Source: Epiperipatus broadwayi (Eukaryota > Onychophora > Udeonychophora > Euonychophora > Peripatidae). Taken from it: a stretch of 64,000 nucleotides of DNA. The DNA lies in the NCBI GenBank assembly GCA_028023455.1, contig JAQFVV010006310.1, positions 250,001-314,000 of the forward strand, in the 5' to 3' direction. Below are positions 36,190 to 47,039 of the stretch, in pieces (within the stretch, counting starts at the first letter, position 1; each line of letters begins with the position of its first letter). The position numbers and the translations under genes are program-made. Below the pieces are notes generated by a model. The model was given only the letters and a program-made list of their open reading frames with translations, searched no databases and was not told the DNA's origin.

Positions 36190-37587
36190 TGTAACAGTTA
36201 GCTGGGTTCAAATACGGGTGCTAAAGTAAATAAAAGGTAATAGTAATTATAACAAGTGTTAATTGCGAGTGGTGTTACGAATTAAATAAGTAGATGCGGG
36301 AAAATTTATAAATAGTCATTCGAACCCTGTTACAAAAGAGTATGAATGGAATACGTTAATCAGTTAAAGGCTTGAATGTATATGTATATATACATTTGTT
36401 GTACATGTTATTGTGACGTGTGTAGAATTACTAACAGATTTATATATGAGGAAGTAGAAAAGCGATTATGTGTGGAGTTGTGTTATTTTTTTATTATTTG
36501 TGTTGTATATATATATCTTGTTGAGTTATTAATGTCGTAAGCTATAGATTTAAATAATGTCAGTAGTAGCACGTTTCTTAATGAAAACCCATTAAGCATA
36601 TAAGGCTGGAGAGTAATAAAAAGAATTGAAAGTTGCGCTGAGGGCGGTTTCAGTTAATGACTCTGTCCACCGGAATTCTTAGAACTGGTCAAGTTAGTAT
36701 TTTAGAATAATGGAAGCTAAAAGCATTCTTGAGATCTGGTCATCGGCATACAAATAGATAAAAAGAAAAGTGAGGTTAAAAAGCGTTAAAGAAAAGAACT
36801 ATATTTTTTTTCTCAGTGATTTAGTCAGTGATTAAAATTAAAAAAAAAAAGATACAGGTAATAAAGAAGCGGGGGAAAAAAAACGTATTAACATTATTAT
36901 CGATTAATGAAAAATTATTAGTGTACTCCATCAAAACGCAGGGGTAAATATAATTGTACTGGTTCGTTAGGCCGGCTCAGTGGACAGCTATTGTGGAACT
37001 CGCCTGACCTTTATTTATGGAGATTTTCAGTTTATTTAATCAAGTGTAATGGCCACGAACTCCAAACAGCTAGAACCTCTCACAAGCAAGTTAAAAATCA
37101 TCTACTTAGCCTCTAGGATGGATTACCTATTTCAGAGCTTGTCATCATCGTTCAGATCAATGACTCTCACTAAAACCAGCATTCCTTTAAGACTGTAACT
37201 GTAAGCTTATAAATCATCATTAGCCTTGACCACGCGAACATTCGCCTTAACAGAGGTAACCTTGACCTTTTCTCAATATATATTCAATGAACATTTAGTA
37301 ATAGATTAAGAAACATGTGTTATTCCAATTTAAAGAAAGTAATAAATAATTTCTTAAATCATTTAATAAACAACTCTGACGTGTAATTGCACTCTTTCGT
37401 TAATATGTATATGAATCTTATATATATATGTGTGTATCGGAATAAATAAGTTGTATGCGTAAGATATTGAGATATGTATACGTGTTTTAATAAATCTTAG
37501 AATTTAATTATAACTTGTGTATTATTTGCATTCTGATTGCTTCTGGGCTATCGTAATAGGGTTTGTGGGCAGAAAGAAATTATAACA
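36190..37587 (+). mobile_element. Possible solo LTR (~1.4 kb)
   Basis: It starts TGTAACAGTTAGCTGGGTT and ends AATTATAACA, with flanks ATAT and AGAT (imperfect). Inside are a TATA-like CATATAAGGC (36597), a G/C-richer stretch at 36620-37270 and AATAAA signals near 37441. The head resembles 60336 (TGTAACAGTCGCTGG). No internal region or second LTR is seen. Confidence 0.4.
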
Positions 37588-37886
37588 AGATATATATATG
37601 ACGTCTCTTCATAAGATCACCTTAGCTTTGTTCTCCCAATAGACATTGTTCCCCAGACCTTGAGATTGAGCTAGTCTGAATAAGATACCCAAAGAGTGTC
37701 CACTGGAACCTTTTTTTTTTTTGTTTTCGAGAGGTATAATTCTTATTAATGGAGAAGATTGGCCCTTGAGATGGGATTTAGCCCATGCTCATAAATATAA
37801 CTACTCGAAGCTTAGGGTAATAACTTGTACACCCTCAAATCTTACAATAAGATTATGGGTAAAATGTTAAAATATATTATACTTAC

Positions 37887-38126
37887 TAGTATCTTTTGCA
37901 GCTTGCATAAGTTCCTTAAGACTGGAATTAATATCATTAGTTTTGGCATGTTGAATGAGTGTATTTTTTAATAAAGTCCAGGTTAAACAATTTGTAGCTC
38001 CCCTTTTTCTTCGAAGTCTTCTTTTTTCAGAAAGATCATATGTATCCTCACTTAAATCTAAATGTGGACTAATATTAGAAAATGCCCTTAAAGCACCAGT
38101 TAAACGTGGCACATTCATTTCCAAGT
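37887..38126 (-). CDS. ASCC3: ASCC3 start-codon exon (residues 1-77 and first base of codon 78)
   Basis: ASCC3 is the Ski2-like helicase subunit of the ASC-1 complex, which acts in alkylation repair and in splitting stalled or collided ribosomes. Its N-terminal ~200 residues bind ASCC2 in the human complex. Here ATG at 38118-38116 opens MNVPRLTGALRAFSN, closely matching the human start MALPRLTGALRSFSN. A basic patch (EKRRLRRKRG, residues 31-40) and a helical stretch ending LMQAAKDT follow. The exon is bounded by a polypyrimidine-TTTTACAG acceptor just before 38126 and a GTAAGT donor at 37886-37881. The acceptor 8 nt before ATG implies an upstream non-coding 5'-UTR exon. A TTG at 38124 keeps the frame open but ATG is the start. 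The exon ends in phase 1, exactly what the exon at 7947-8509 needs. Identification rests on remembered family sequence, but the match is distinctive. Confidence 0.92.
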
Positions 38127-38427
38127 CTGTAAAATCAACAAAAATTAATTAAAAATTTATTATAATTTAAGCTGCACCATGATTTAATAAATAAAAATAA
38201 AAAAAAAAACAATTTGTAGTAATGATCGTCTGAAGATTTGTATTGATAGCATTTTACTTGCAATTACTTACTGGACTAATTCCATCATCTAATTAAATTG
38301 TTAAATATTTTTTACAAAATTCAAACTTTATTTATATCTTTCTAAATACATTAAAATGTTAATAAAAAAATATCTCATTATTGTTCATTTCTCTTTAAGT
38401 ATTGCTGATTTGATCAATGTTAGCTAC

Positions 38428-38512
38428 AATGAAAAATTAACCTGTAAGCTTTGGATTCATAAATACTGAACTTAAAATGACGCTTTAACCACTTATGCTA
38501 TTATGTCTATGA
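38428..38512 (-). repeat. SINE copy, same family
   Basis: The minus strand reads AGCATAAGTGGTTAAAGCGT, then CATTTTAAGTTCAGTATT, ATGAATC and CAGGTTAATTTTT. This is the same head as 41532-41680, with a decayed B box. Confidence 0.55.
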
Positions 38513-38639
38513 CAATAGTCAATAAAAATTTTATATATTTATTCTTCCATCTCCATTTTTTTCTCTTTTTAGTGTAAATTTAGTTAATGAGAAATTTCTA
38601 AACATTATAAATTATTACAATAGGCTGACATGGGATTAT

Positions 38640-39870
38640 CTGCTTTTGTCATGAGTAGCTCTTTAAATTATCTTCTTTACTTTTTTCTCTCTGGCAAATA
38701 TCTTTGTGTTTTCCTAATTAAACATACGATCCATAGGACATGCATGGTCTGCTACAAGTTTTGCATTCGTATGGGATTTCATAGATTTACTTCTTGCTTT
38801 TCAGCATTTAGAATTTTGTAGAAATTAGGATAACTCGAAAATTCAACTTTAAATAAATGGAAAAGAAATCCTCATGTGCCATGCCAAATTCATTAGGTTA
38901 GACAACAAATTTATTCTTATTCAAGTCATGAAAGCATTTGTCAAAAATATCCCCATTAAATTATTATTTTTTCAAAGAGACAGTTGCTTTTTGTAGTTTC
39001 CAAGTAAAGCAATCAGTAGTAATGTTGGAATTTTTACAGCAGCTAAAGAAGTCTAATCTGTTAGCTCACAATTTATTTATTTCCCCATTGGTCTCTGACA
39101 GTTGTAGTTATCTATGATTTCAGTTTATTTTTTAAGACACCAATAAATGTTTGTCATTCCTTTATTTTAAATATAACCTTCCAGTCTTGAAACTACCAAA
39201 GTTTCTATTCTCATTAGAAATTGTTTCATAGATTGTAAACTGCTATTATATAAAGACCTAAATCTTTAACTTATTCAGAATTTCCTCAATTTTTTAATGA
39301 TTTTTTTTATAAATAAAAAATTTTCAATAAGTAGTGAAAAACTTCCTATATTAATTCTATATTAAAAAAAAAAAAAGGATAAATCTATTTTCTTCTAACT
39401 ACCAATTCATTATGATTAATAAATAACAAAAAAGATTCACATATTTTAAGTAATATGGTTTTCATAACAATCACATTATTGATGATTCTCTGATAATTTA
39501 CTTATATATACTAATTGATTGAAAAATTAGGCAAAATTTAATTGTTTTGTATATTTTCAAGAGTTTAGACAATGTTTGTCATACAGTGAATCATATTTTG
39601 ATCAAATATTTTTATTATAATATTGGTATTCATTAAAGTACTATCATCTCTTTTTCATATAAACACCTATATTTCTGTTATATCTAATCAAATTCACAGT
39701 TTTGTAGAAGAAAAATCTTTATTTTAAGGCTGAATTATAATCTATCTTCTGCTTCATTAAGTCAAGTAAATTTAACTTCATTATACAATAAGTGGATAGC
39801 TGAAGGGAACTTGAAAGTCTGTATTTAAATCCCCTACAATTAATCTTCAAAAAATTATTTTAAAAAAATG
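38640..39870 (-). pseudogene. Weak LINE debris (endonuclease-like and Cys-rich pieces)
   Basis: On the minus strand IVGDLNTDFQVPF (~39835-39795) resembles the GDFN motif of LINE endonucleases. Farther on, YECKTCSRPCMSYGSYV and KHKDIC (~38770-38700) resemble a Cys/His finger. The whole stretch is A-rich on this strand and full of stops. The RT section is missing or unrecognisable. Confidence 0.35.
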
Positions 39871-40879
39871 ATTTAATTATATTTAAATCTTCTGAAACTT
39901 ATATTTTCTAAAAATTTCATTTTCATCCATGAACGTTCAAAATTCTTCAATTTGTTTACTTTTTTCCATTGATTTCTTTTTTGAACAATCATATTTCCTC
40001 TGTTCTCAAAGTAGCTATTTAAACACAGTTTTCTATTTAGGACCAAAGCCATTTTTTTTTCTCACACAATTTCATCACCTATTTATTAATATTCAATTGT
40101 ATTTTTTTTAATGGACCTTTCTTGATACAATCGCATTTTTAAAGTTATTACTTAAAATATACTATTCTATTTAGGACTAAATACAATTTAAGTTAAATAA
40201 TTGTTTTTATTTTATGACCTTGAGAATTTTTTTGAATAAATTCATTCTTTTTCTGACATATTCCCAATTAAAAAACAAATTACCTTCATGAAGTTTAAAT
40301 AACTATTATATCAGAAATGTTAAAAATATATGACTTTGTTATAAATTGTTCATAAAAAGATGGAAGAGTAGTTATAATAGGTATGGATTTTTTAATCATA
40401 AAAGAGCTTTCCATCTTGAAATATAACTGCATATTTTTTGAATCTATATAAAATATAATTTTTTTTTACATTACGCCACAAGTAACTAATAAAATCATAT
40501 TACAAAAACATGAGTTTCCCAATAAAATAAAAATTTTTCTCCAGTTGACAAATCTTAATTTAATCCAATATGTAAAGTATGGCACTGCAAATATTTTTAA
40601 AACAATAATTTGTATTAGTTATTTAAATTGTTTTTTAGTCCAAATTAGTAGCTGAAAAGTCAGATGATTTGCTTTTATTAAGCTCAATTAACTCTTACAT
40701 ATTAACACATTTTTAAGTTAAACATTGGACTATTGAAATTGCTAAATACTTTTAGAAAAATTTAAACTTTACTTAAACTTTTCTAAAATACTTTCAACAT
40801 ACACATTCATGTAATGATAACATTTTGAATGGTATTATTCTCCACTTTTCTTCAGGTGCTTCTAGTCTGACCAAAGATA

Positions 40880-40965
40880 GCTTGCATAATAATTAGTAGT
40901 GCTATTTAAATTTAAGGATACTGAATTAAAGATGGCACTCTAACTGAATAGGTGATTTGTCAAAA
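40880..40965 (-). repeat. SINE copy, same family, diverged
   Basis: The minus strand reads CACCTATTCAGTTAGAGTGC, then CATCTTTAATTCAGTATCC. The A-box region is recognisable; the B box is lost. Confidence 0.45.
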
Positions 40966-41531
40966 GCATTAATTACTTTAAATTCTAAATATTTATATAT
41001 TAGGATCTCCTGATTTTTCCAAGATTGATTTTCAAATACTAAGGATTCTCAGACTAAATTAATTTATGAGATTATTCACTATTATGATGTAAGAAGCTTC
41101 TTTAAATATTAGTTTTTTTTTCTTATATTTTACAGAAATAAAGCTACAAGCATTAATCAGAAAGCATTGCATGTATTTCAGTAATTCTGAAAAAAATAAA
41201 TTAACAATTCATCAAAATTTCACATTTCCGCAGTTAAAGAATATGAAATAATAATTAGAAAGAAAATAAGTGTTTGAAATAATATATTATATATGCACCA
41301 ATGAGCAAATGTTCTATTGAAAAAAAGAAAACAATATTAGGAAGAGAAAAAAAAAGTACAAAAAAAAAAGAGCAACTAACATGACAATAGCGAATAACCT
41401 TGTAAGTCAACCTGTGCTAATCTATAATATTAGGAAATCATTTAATAACCTTCCATTTAAAAGAAAAAATTGAAAAAATCAAAAGGATCTTCATAAATAA
41501 GTATATAAAATTTTTACTGATTGTTACCTTT

Positions 41532-41680
41532 GACAGAATAGTCTAATTGGTTAGAGTGTCATTTTAAATTCAGTATTCACAAATCTAAGTCACTAGTTCA
41601 ATTTCCGAGTTACTAATCTATGTGTATAGATGTACTTAGAAAGAGGTAAATAAAGTTTGAATTTTTTAAAAAACATTTAA
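41532..41680 (+). repeat. tRNA-derived SINE, best copy
   Basis: TAGTCTAATTGGTTAGAGTG (41539-41558) fits a Pol III A box, and AGTTCAATTTCC (41594-41605) fits a B box at tRNA-like spacing. They are joined by TCATTTTAAATTCAGTATTC. The tail runs GGTAAATAAAGTTTGAA into A-rich sequence. Minus-strand copies at 38428-38512 and 40880-40965 share the head and the CATTTTAA.TTCAGTATT core. Confidence 0.65.
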
Positions 41681-43204
41681 CAATTTCACTAGATGATAGA
41701 AATAGCCCAATACCAAAATCTTCAAACAATCATAACATTTTATGTATATACATTGGCAAAGTTAATAAAGCCAAAAAAACAAACAAGCGATTTTTTGAAA
41801 GGTGTATTTATAGTAAAATAAAATATTTAAATAATAAAACAAAAAATTGTCAAGTACATCTACTAACAAATTTATGAAAACAAAATAGTCTCTAGGAAAT
41901 AGTATATTGTAACTAATAAGAACACTTAATTATAGTTAGCCTACTAAACATAACATGGCCACCATTCTTTATACGTATCAAAGACAACTCACTATACAAT
42001 TCTACTTCAATTTTTTTTACAAATTCATACTTAATAATAGTGTAGCAAGAGTAATAAAATACACGTCATGAAATAATTTTTTAAACTAAAATGACTAAGA
42101 TAAATCAAACAATAAATAATCGAGTGGTTTTATTGCTCATAAGTTTATAATAATTTCGAGCCGGGAACAAAACTAATCAGATTCACGATCCATGGAACCT
42201 TCAGCACTAGTCTACGCAGGACGCACCACCACGAATTATTTTATTTAGTTGTGATCACTATAATTGTGAAAATCTTGCAATAAAATTAACTTATTATTTT
42301 GTAAGTAGAATCCAAATATAAATCAATATAAAAATAATAATTGTATATTAGCTAACAAATACGTTAACCTCTTCAAAGTGTAATCATGTTTTTGTAATTT
42401 TCATTATTTAAAAAAAAAGACAACTTTTTCCCCACATAAAGTTAAAAAAACAAAAACATGAATTATCAAAAAAAAAAAATTTTTTTTTAAAGTTTTTAAT
42501 TATATAAACGAATTACCTGGTAAAACAGTTTCAAATCTGTCTAACACTTAAGAATTTCAGAATACTTTACAAATTATTTCATTTTGTGGTGCAATATTGA
42601 TCAAATGAATGGATTGTAATATCAAAGCAAATAACTGCAGTTTTGATGTCACTTATAAGTACTTCAATAACTTTTATTACTTAATTAAATATACAGCATT
42701 ATTAGTTTTAAGAATAATAATGAAAAAATAAATAAGTAAAACATTAAAACACTTATAACATTGGTAGAAGTACTCTGAAAGATGGCGCTAACAAGAATCT
42801 ATAATAAAACAAAATTAATCTTAAATTCATTAAATTGTTTCGTATTACAATTATTTTCATTTTCTCTTTTCCATTGACTTTTTAATTATTGTACATATAT
42901 GTTAATTAAAATCTAACGTCACATGCGACAGAAAATTGTAATAATGGATTTTAAATAGTTATTTTTTAAAATATTAATTATTTTATTTTCAAACTGATTT
43001 TGTAAACATTGGGGATATTTTGCATCACATTAATCGGACGTAAATATTATTTTGATTTGTTCATGAACTTATTTATTAAAAGTAAATGCCTTATATATTT
43101 TTAAATATAATTATATGCAAATAAAAATTATTTTAATGTTTTATTTAAAAAATTAAATAAATAAGAAAACATTTTAAAAATCGCGGTAGTTTTACCAACT
43201 CAAA

Positions 43205-43232
43205 GTGATGACGTAACGAATAAAAATGGCGG
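43205..43232 (+). promoter_or_regulatory. CRE-like TGACGTAA with YY1-like AAATGGCGG
   Basis: GATGACGTAACG lies about 12 nt before ATGGCGG, in a locally less A+T-rich patch. CREB/ATF half-site variants and YY1 sites at start codons are common in short, often bidirectional, animal promoters. ASCC3 runs away on the other strand with its start-codon exon 5.1 kb off and needs an upstream 5'-UTR exon, so a shared promoter is possible but unproven. Confidence 0.35.
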
Positions 43233-43271
43233 ATAGTAATGATCATCATCCTGAACCAAAAGATAAACCAG
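43226..43271 (+). CDS. Candidate first coding exon of a divergent gene (N-terminal tail, SUMO-like?)
   Basis: ATG in an AAAAATGG context opens MADSNDHHPEPKDKP, followed after one more base by a CCAG|GTAAAA donor at 43271/43272. The segment is preceded by a CRE-like TGACGTAA (43207-43214) and sits in AAAATGGCGG, which also fits a YY1-type promoter motif, so it looks like a promoter-proximal first exon. The acidic, Lys/Pro/Asp-rich tail resembles N-termini of arthropod SUMO proteins, which put a short tail before the ubiquitin fold. It is too short and low-complexity to prove that. I found no convincing ubiquitin-fold exon downstream in the window, so a long first intron or a different gene are both possible. 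Confidence 0.4.
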
Positions 43272-45249
43272 GTAAAAAAATTTCATTATAAATCTTTAAT
43301 GATTTTCTTAAATTATCTTTTAATTAATAGTTATATCATATGATCAAAATAATTAAAGAAAAGTTTAAGTTACTATAATGTATTTTTATAGATTGTACAA
43401 TTTCAATCCAAATTTTGGATTAATGGCGGATTAATACGACATTTTATATTTGTAAAGTATTATGGAATTGCGTTTGTTGTTATTTAATCAAATAATATAG
43501 AGACTGTTTATATATAATTTTTTTAATGTTGATATTATTTCTTTAATTTTAAGTATATTTATTTGCAAATGGAGTGAGCGAATAAGAGGTTTTTACTGTC
43601 TTAAAAAAAAAAAAAAGCCGACATTCATTCATTTTTTTTTTTTTGACTTATATTATTAATATTGTTGAATAATTTTTTAACGAATTAATTTTTTAGTATA
43701 TGTAATTTTTATATTGTCATATGAAAATAAATTTAAAATTTTTGTTTTCTGTAAAATTTAGTGGAATATTTTTACAAGGATTTATATTCCTGTGATCTCG
43801 CGTCGTAATTCGTTTATGTTGGCCCAGCCCTTGCTTATTTCTATGATTTCAAATTATTATTTGAATGTAATTTTAATTGTTCCAATTAATAAATAATTTT
43901 AAAAGAAAAAATGCATAGTTAAATTTAATATTTTTTATTAATTTTAAAGATTAAGTAAAAGGATTCTTGTTAACGGAAATTGTTAAATCAATCGTTTCCC
44001 ATACGTTTAATTTCTTTCAATGTTAACAAAATATAAATAAATACAGAATATATCAACACTTCATAATACATTTCATGTTTATGAATATATAGTAATACTG
44101 ATAACTTGATATTTTTTTATTTCTGTATTTATATAAAGTTTAGATACGCCCAATGTTTAGTAACCCCAAAATATTTAACATTAGTTCAGTAATATTATTA
44201 GAGATTTGTAATTAATATGATAACTTTACGATCTATCCAGAAATCAGTCATGATTATTATCCTATGACGTATCTATGCAAAAGCAGATCTATAAACTTAA
44301 TTTTTTCATTGTTAAATTTGTAAATAAAAATGCCACACCCGCTTTAAAAATGCTAATAATATTTATCAGTAGCACCCTACATGGATTGTAAAATTCATAA
44401 TAAAGTTTTTGAAAATAAGTTTCTAAAGAAACTTTATTCATAGTTCTTGGGATATTATAAAAATAGAGATGACTTCATTTTGTTAGAATGAAAAACATAC
44501 AGTATATTATGAGCATAATATGTTTTTGTCAATATATAACACCATTAATTAAAAAAAAAAAGACAATTTATCTCGCTGTAGATTAGAGCACTATAAGTGA
44601 CCATGTAGCTTCAAATATATCTGGTGGTGTAGTCTATGATAATTATGTTTGTGTATTTGATATAGTATTAAAGAAATATTAATAAAAATATTGAAAATCT
44701 TTCATCTTTAAATGAAATTAGATATTATATAACAAATTTTTATATACTTTTGTGTGAATATATAAAGATAATACCTACTTTATTACTTAAATTTGATCTA
44801 TGACTAAACTGAAACATTTGTTGTTTTTAGAAATAGACATGTTTAGATCAAGTTATGCTTATTTCCCCAATTATTTTTGTCTTAAAAATCAGGTTATAAA
44901 ATTATATCTGAATTAACAATTTATCAACAGTTATGAAAAAGAGTCGCAGTGCATGTTAAGATAAAAAAATCTACATACAAATTGTCTTATAATACTGTAT
45001 GTTAGACTGCACTGTGACTTAGTTTTGAAATATATATATTACATTAAACTGTGTTGATTACTAACTGTTAAATATATTTGAAAAGTTTAAATAAAGTTTG
45101 AGTTCTAAAAACATTTAACAATTAAAATTAAATGATAGAAATAGTCTAGCATATAATTATAAATAAAATACCATCATTACAGTAACACCAAGAAATTTTT
45201 TTGTTCTTAGCACAACATTTATTTTATAAACAAGGAAATGAATGAAAGT
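43272..45249. other. No second exon found for the candidate gene at 43226
   Basis: I looked for a ubiquitin-fold or other conserved exon with AG/GT ends on the plus strand and found none here. The sequence is A+T-rich and includes a ~70-bp stretch at 45080-45150 that resembles the SINE tail at 41645-41715. Confidence 0.35.
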
Positions 45250-45960
45250 GATTTGAAGAAGGCATGTCTTCTCTAAAGATTTCTGTTTTATATTTTAAAT
45301 CCCATCTATTTTATTTATCCACTTTGTTTCCAATTTTTCTTTAATTTTTTATTTAAAAAACTGGTAAACAAAACTTCAAAAATTAGTGGTGGTGGGGGGG
45401 GGGGTGTCATTTTATTACTTTTATTAGCTGTTATCAATGCAGAATCATCTTATGATAATAATGTGAAGATTTTTTCAAAATAATCTTTATTATCTGTCTG
45501 ATTTTTTTAAGCTACTCAAAAGCACAATCATTTTTATTTCAGAATATGACCAAAGTAAGACATTTACAATCTTACTATTTACACTTTAATCTTTTCACTT
45601 CTAGATTCTTTGTTGAATAAAAAACTATCAATCACTTCAATGCTTTAATTATTAATTTTGAAGTTAGCTACTGATCTTATCATCATAATCATTGATTTTA
45701 TCACATTTTAGTTGTAATTCCATCTTTTCAATTTATTCTCCAATTTTCAGTCTTGAAGTTTTTTGATATTTTGAGCGTATGCCCTGTCATCAATACATTT
45801 AAGCTATTGATGGTTTTTTATTTTTTTTTCACAAATCCTGAATTTTATATTTGTCATAATTGAATCTGGCTTTTCTCATTACCTATATGGCTTATGAGTT
45901 GAGTATGCTTTTAGTATCAGTTTTTTTACCAATGTGAAACCAATCTATTTTACCATAGCT
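45250..45960 (-). pseudogene. Weak RT thumb-like debris
   Basis: The minus strand gives DDRAYAQNIKKLQD, KLENKLKRWNYN and KSMIMMIRSVANFKIN (~45805-45680). This suggests the region after the ADD motif of a LINE RT (LQ..L..L..W......KT..M). Stops interrupt it. It is A-rich on this strand, which makes chance resemblance easy. Confidence 0.35.
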
Positions 45961-45992
45961 TATTTTATAGATTTTAATCCACATACACATTT

Positions 45993-47030
45993 GGTTCTTG
46001 TTAAATAGCCACTATACATCGCTTGGTGGCGCTGTTTCTATGCAAAAATGTTTTAATATAATGTTTCCGGACCAGGACAAAACATAACACTTTTTATTTA
46101 AAAATATATGTTATTCTTCTAATAGTAAATGAAACGTTTAAACAAAAATTAAAAAAAAAACCACTTGATTAACAAACTAATCAACTGAATTAAATGAAAT
46201 TCCATTGAAGTAAATTGCAGCGCGTAGCGCTGGAATGTGTGTGTGGGGGGGCAATTGTTTTGCCGATCTGAAGGATCATCCAAAAGGTGCATTACTCTGA
46301 TTAAACCAAGTTTATGATTTACAAAACAACATGCAACCTCAGACAAGTTGACATTATTCTTAGCATTCTTCATTAAACGTCAAAAACAAAACACTTTTTT
46401 TTTTATTTAAAAATGTATGGTATTCTTCTAATAGTAAATTAAACGTTTAAACAAAATGAAAAAAAAAAAAACCTGATTAACAAACTAATCAACCCAAATT
46501 AAATCCACTAAATTAAATTTCAGCGCATAGCGCTGCTATGTGCGGGAGGAACGATGGTTTTGCCTATCCAAAGGATCATCCAAAAGATCAAACCAAGCTT
46601 ACGATTTGTCTCGTAGCTCTTCTCACGAAAACGTGACAATTCGCATGAGTTCTGGGAAATGGTGTTTGGTCCTACCCTTTTGCAATTCTTTTTACGTTCC
46701 AAGCAAATGGGAAGCACGGGGAAGGGCTTATAATTATTAGTGTCTAATAGTACGTCAGCTAGGGTTTAAGATCATTACTTCGAATGCACATTAAAAGAGT
46801 TATGGTTAGTTGAATTACATAACTCACATCATATGGTAGCAATCTGTGAAGTCTGCGCTATTTGCATAGTATCATGAAGCACATCAGCAGGCCATCTAGG
46901 CCTGCTAATGGCTAATATAAATAGAAATGTTCTGTATGCCGTAAGTTCGGCCACGTAAATGGCATATTTCTGTGTTTTTGCACAGAAACAGTGCCATCAA
47001 GCAATGTACAGTGGCTATTTAACAAGAACC
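45993..47030. mobile_element. TIR element (~1.04 kb) of the same group
   Basis: GGTTCTTGTTAAATAGCCAC at the left matches the inverted right end. Inverted similarity extends ~55 bp through CGCTTGGTGGCGCTGTTTCT on the left and its counterpart CAGTGCCATCAAGC on the right. The right end continues into TTTCTGTGTTTTTGCACAGAAA and GCCGTAAGTTCGGCC. Flanks (ACACATTT and AACATTTT) are at best an imperfect 8-bp duplication. The body holds an internal duplication and no gene. Confidence 0.75.
46084..46640 (+). repeat. Two ~290-300-bp tandem copies inside the 45993-47030 element
   Basis: Copy 1 (~46084-46370) and copy 2 (~46388-46640) share ATTCTTCTAATAGTAAAT, AACGTTTAAACAAA, CTGATTAACAAACTAATCAA, CAGCGC.TAGCGCTG and GGATCATCCAAAAG. 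The short open frames here are in the repeat and look non-coding. Confidence 0.75.
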
Positions 47031-47039
47031 AACATTTTT

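Larger units (their letters stand above)
8510..37886 (-). other. ASCC3: ASCC3 intron, 29.4 kb
   Basis: Everything between the two ASCC3 exons is intronic for that gene: a phase-1 intron, donor GTAAGT, acceptor TTTGTGTAG. It holds most of the mobile elements described here, including a palindrome with an exon-like block in the ASCC3 sense orientation (29362-29516). No further ASCC3 coding sequence is expected inside, because the two exons join without a missing segment relative to the family. Confidence 0.85.

Noticed and set aside
38124-38126. TTG upstream of the ASCC3 ATG as an alternative start
   Set aside because: It lies between the acceptor site and the ATG. Family alignment starts at the ATG at 38118.
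42770-42800. AAGATGGCGCTAAC near 42.78 kb as another member of the TIR group
   Set aside because: The box is ~19 bp, not 30 bp, from the nearest GGTAG and no inverted partner was found. It may be a lone motif.
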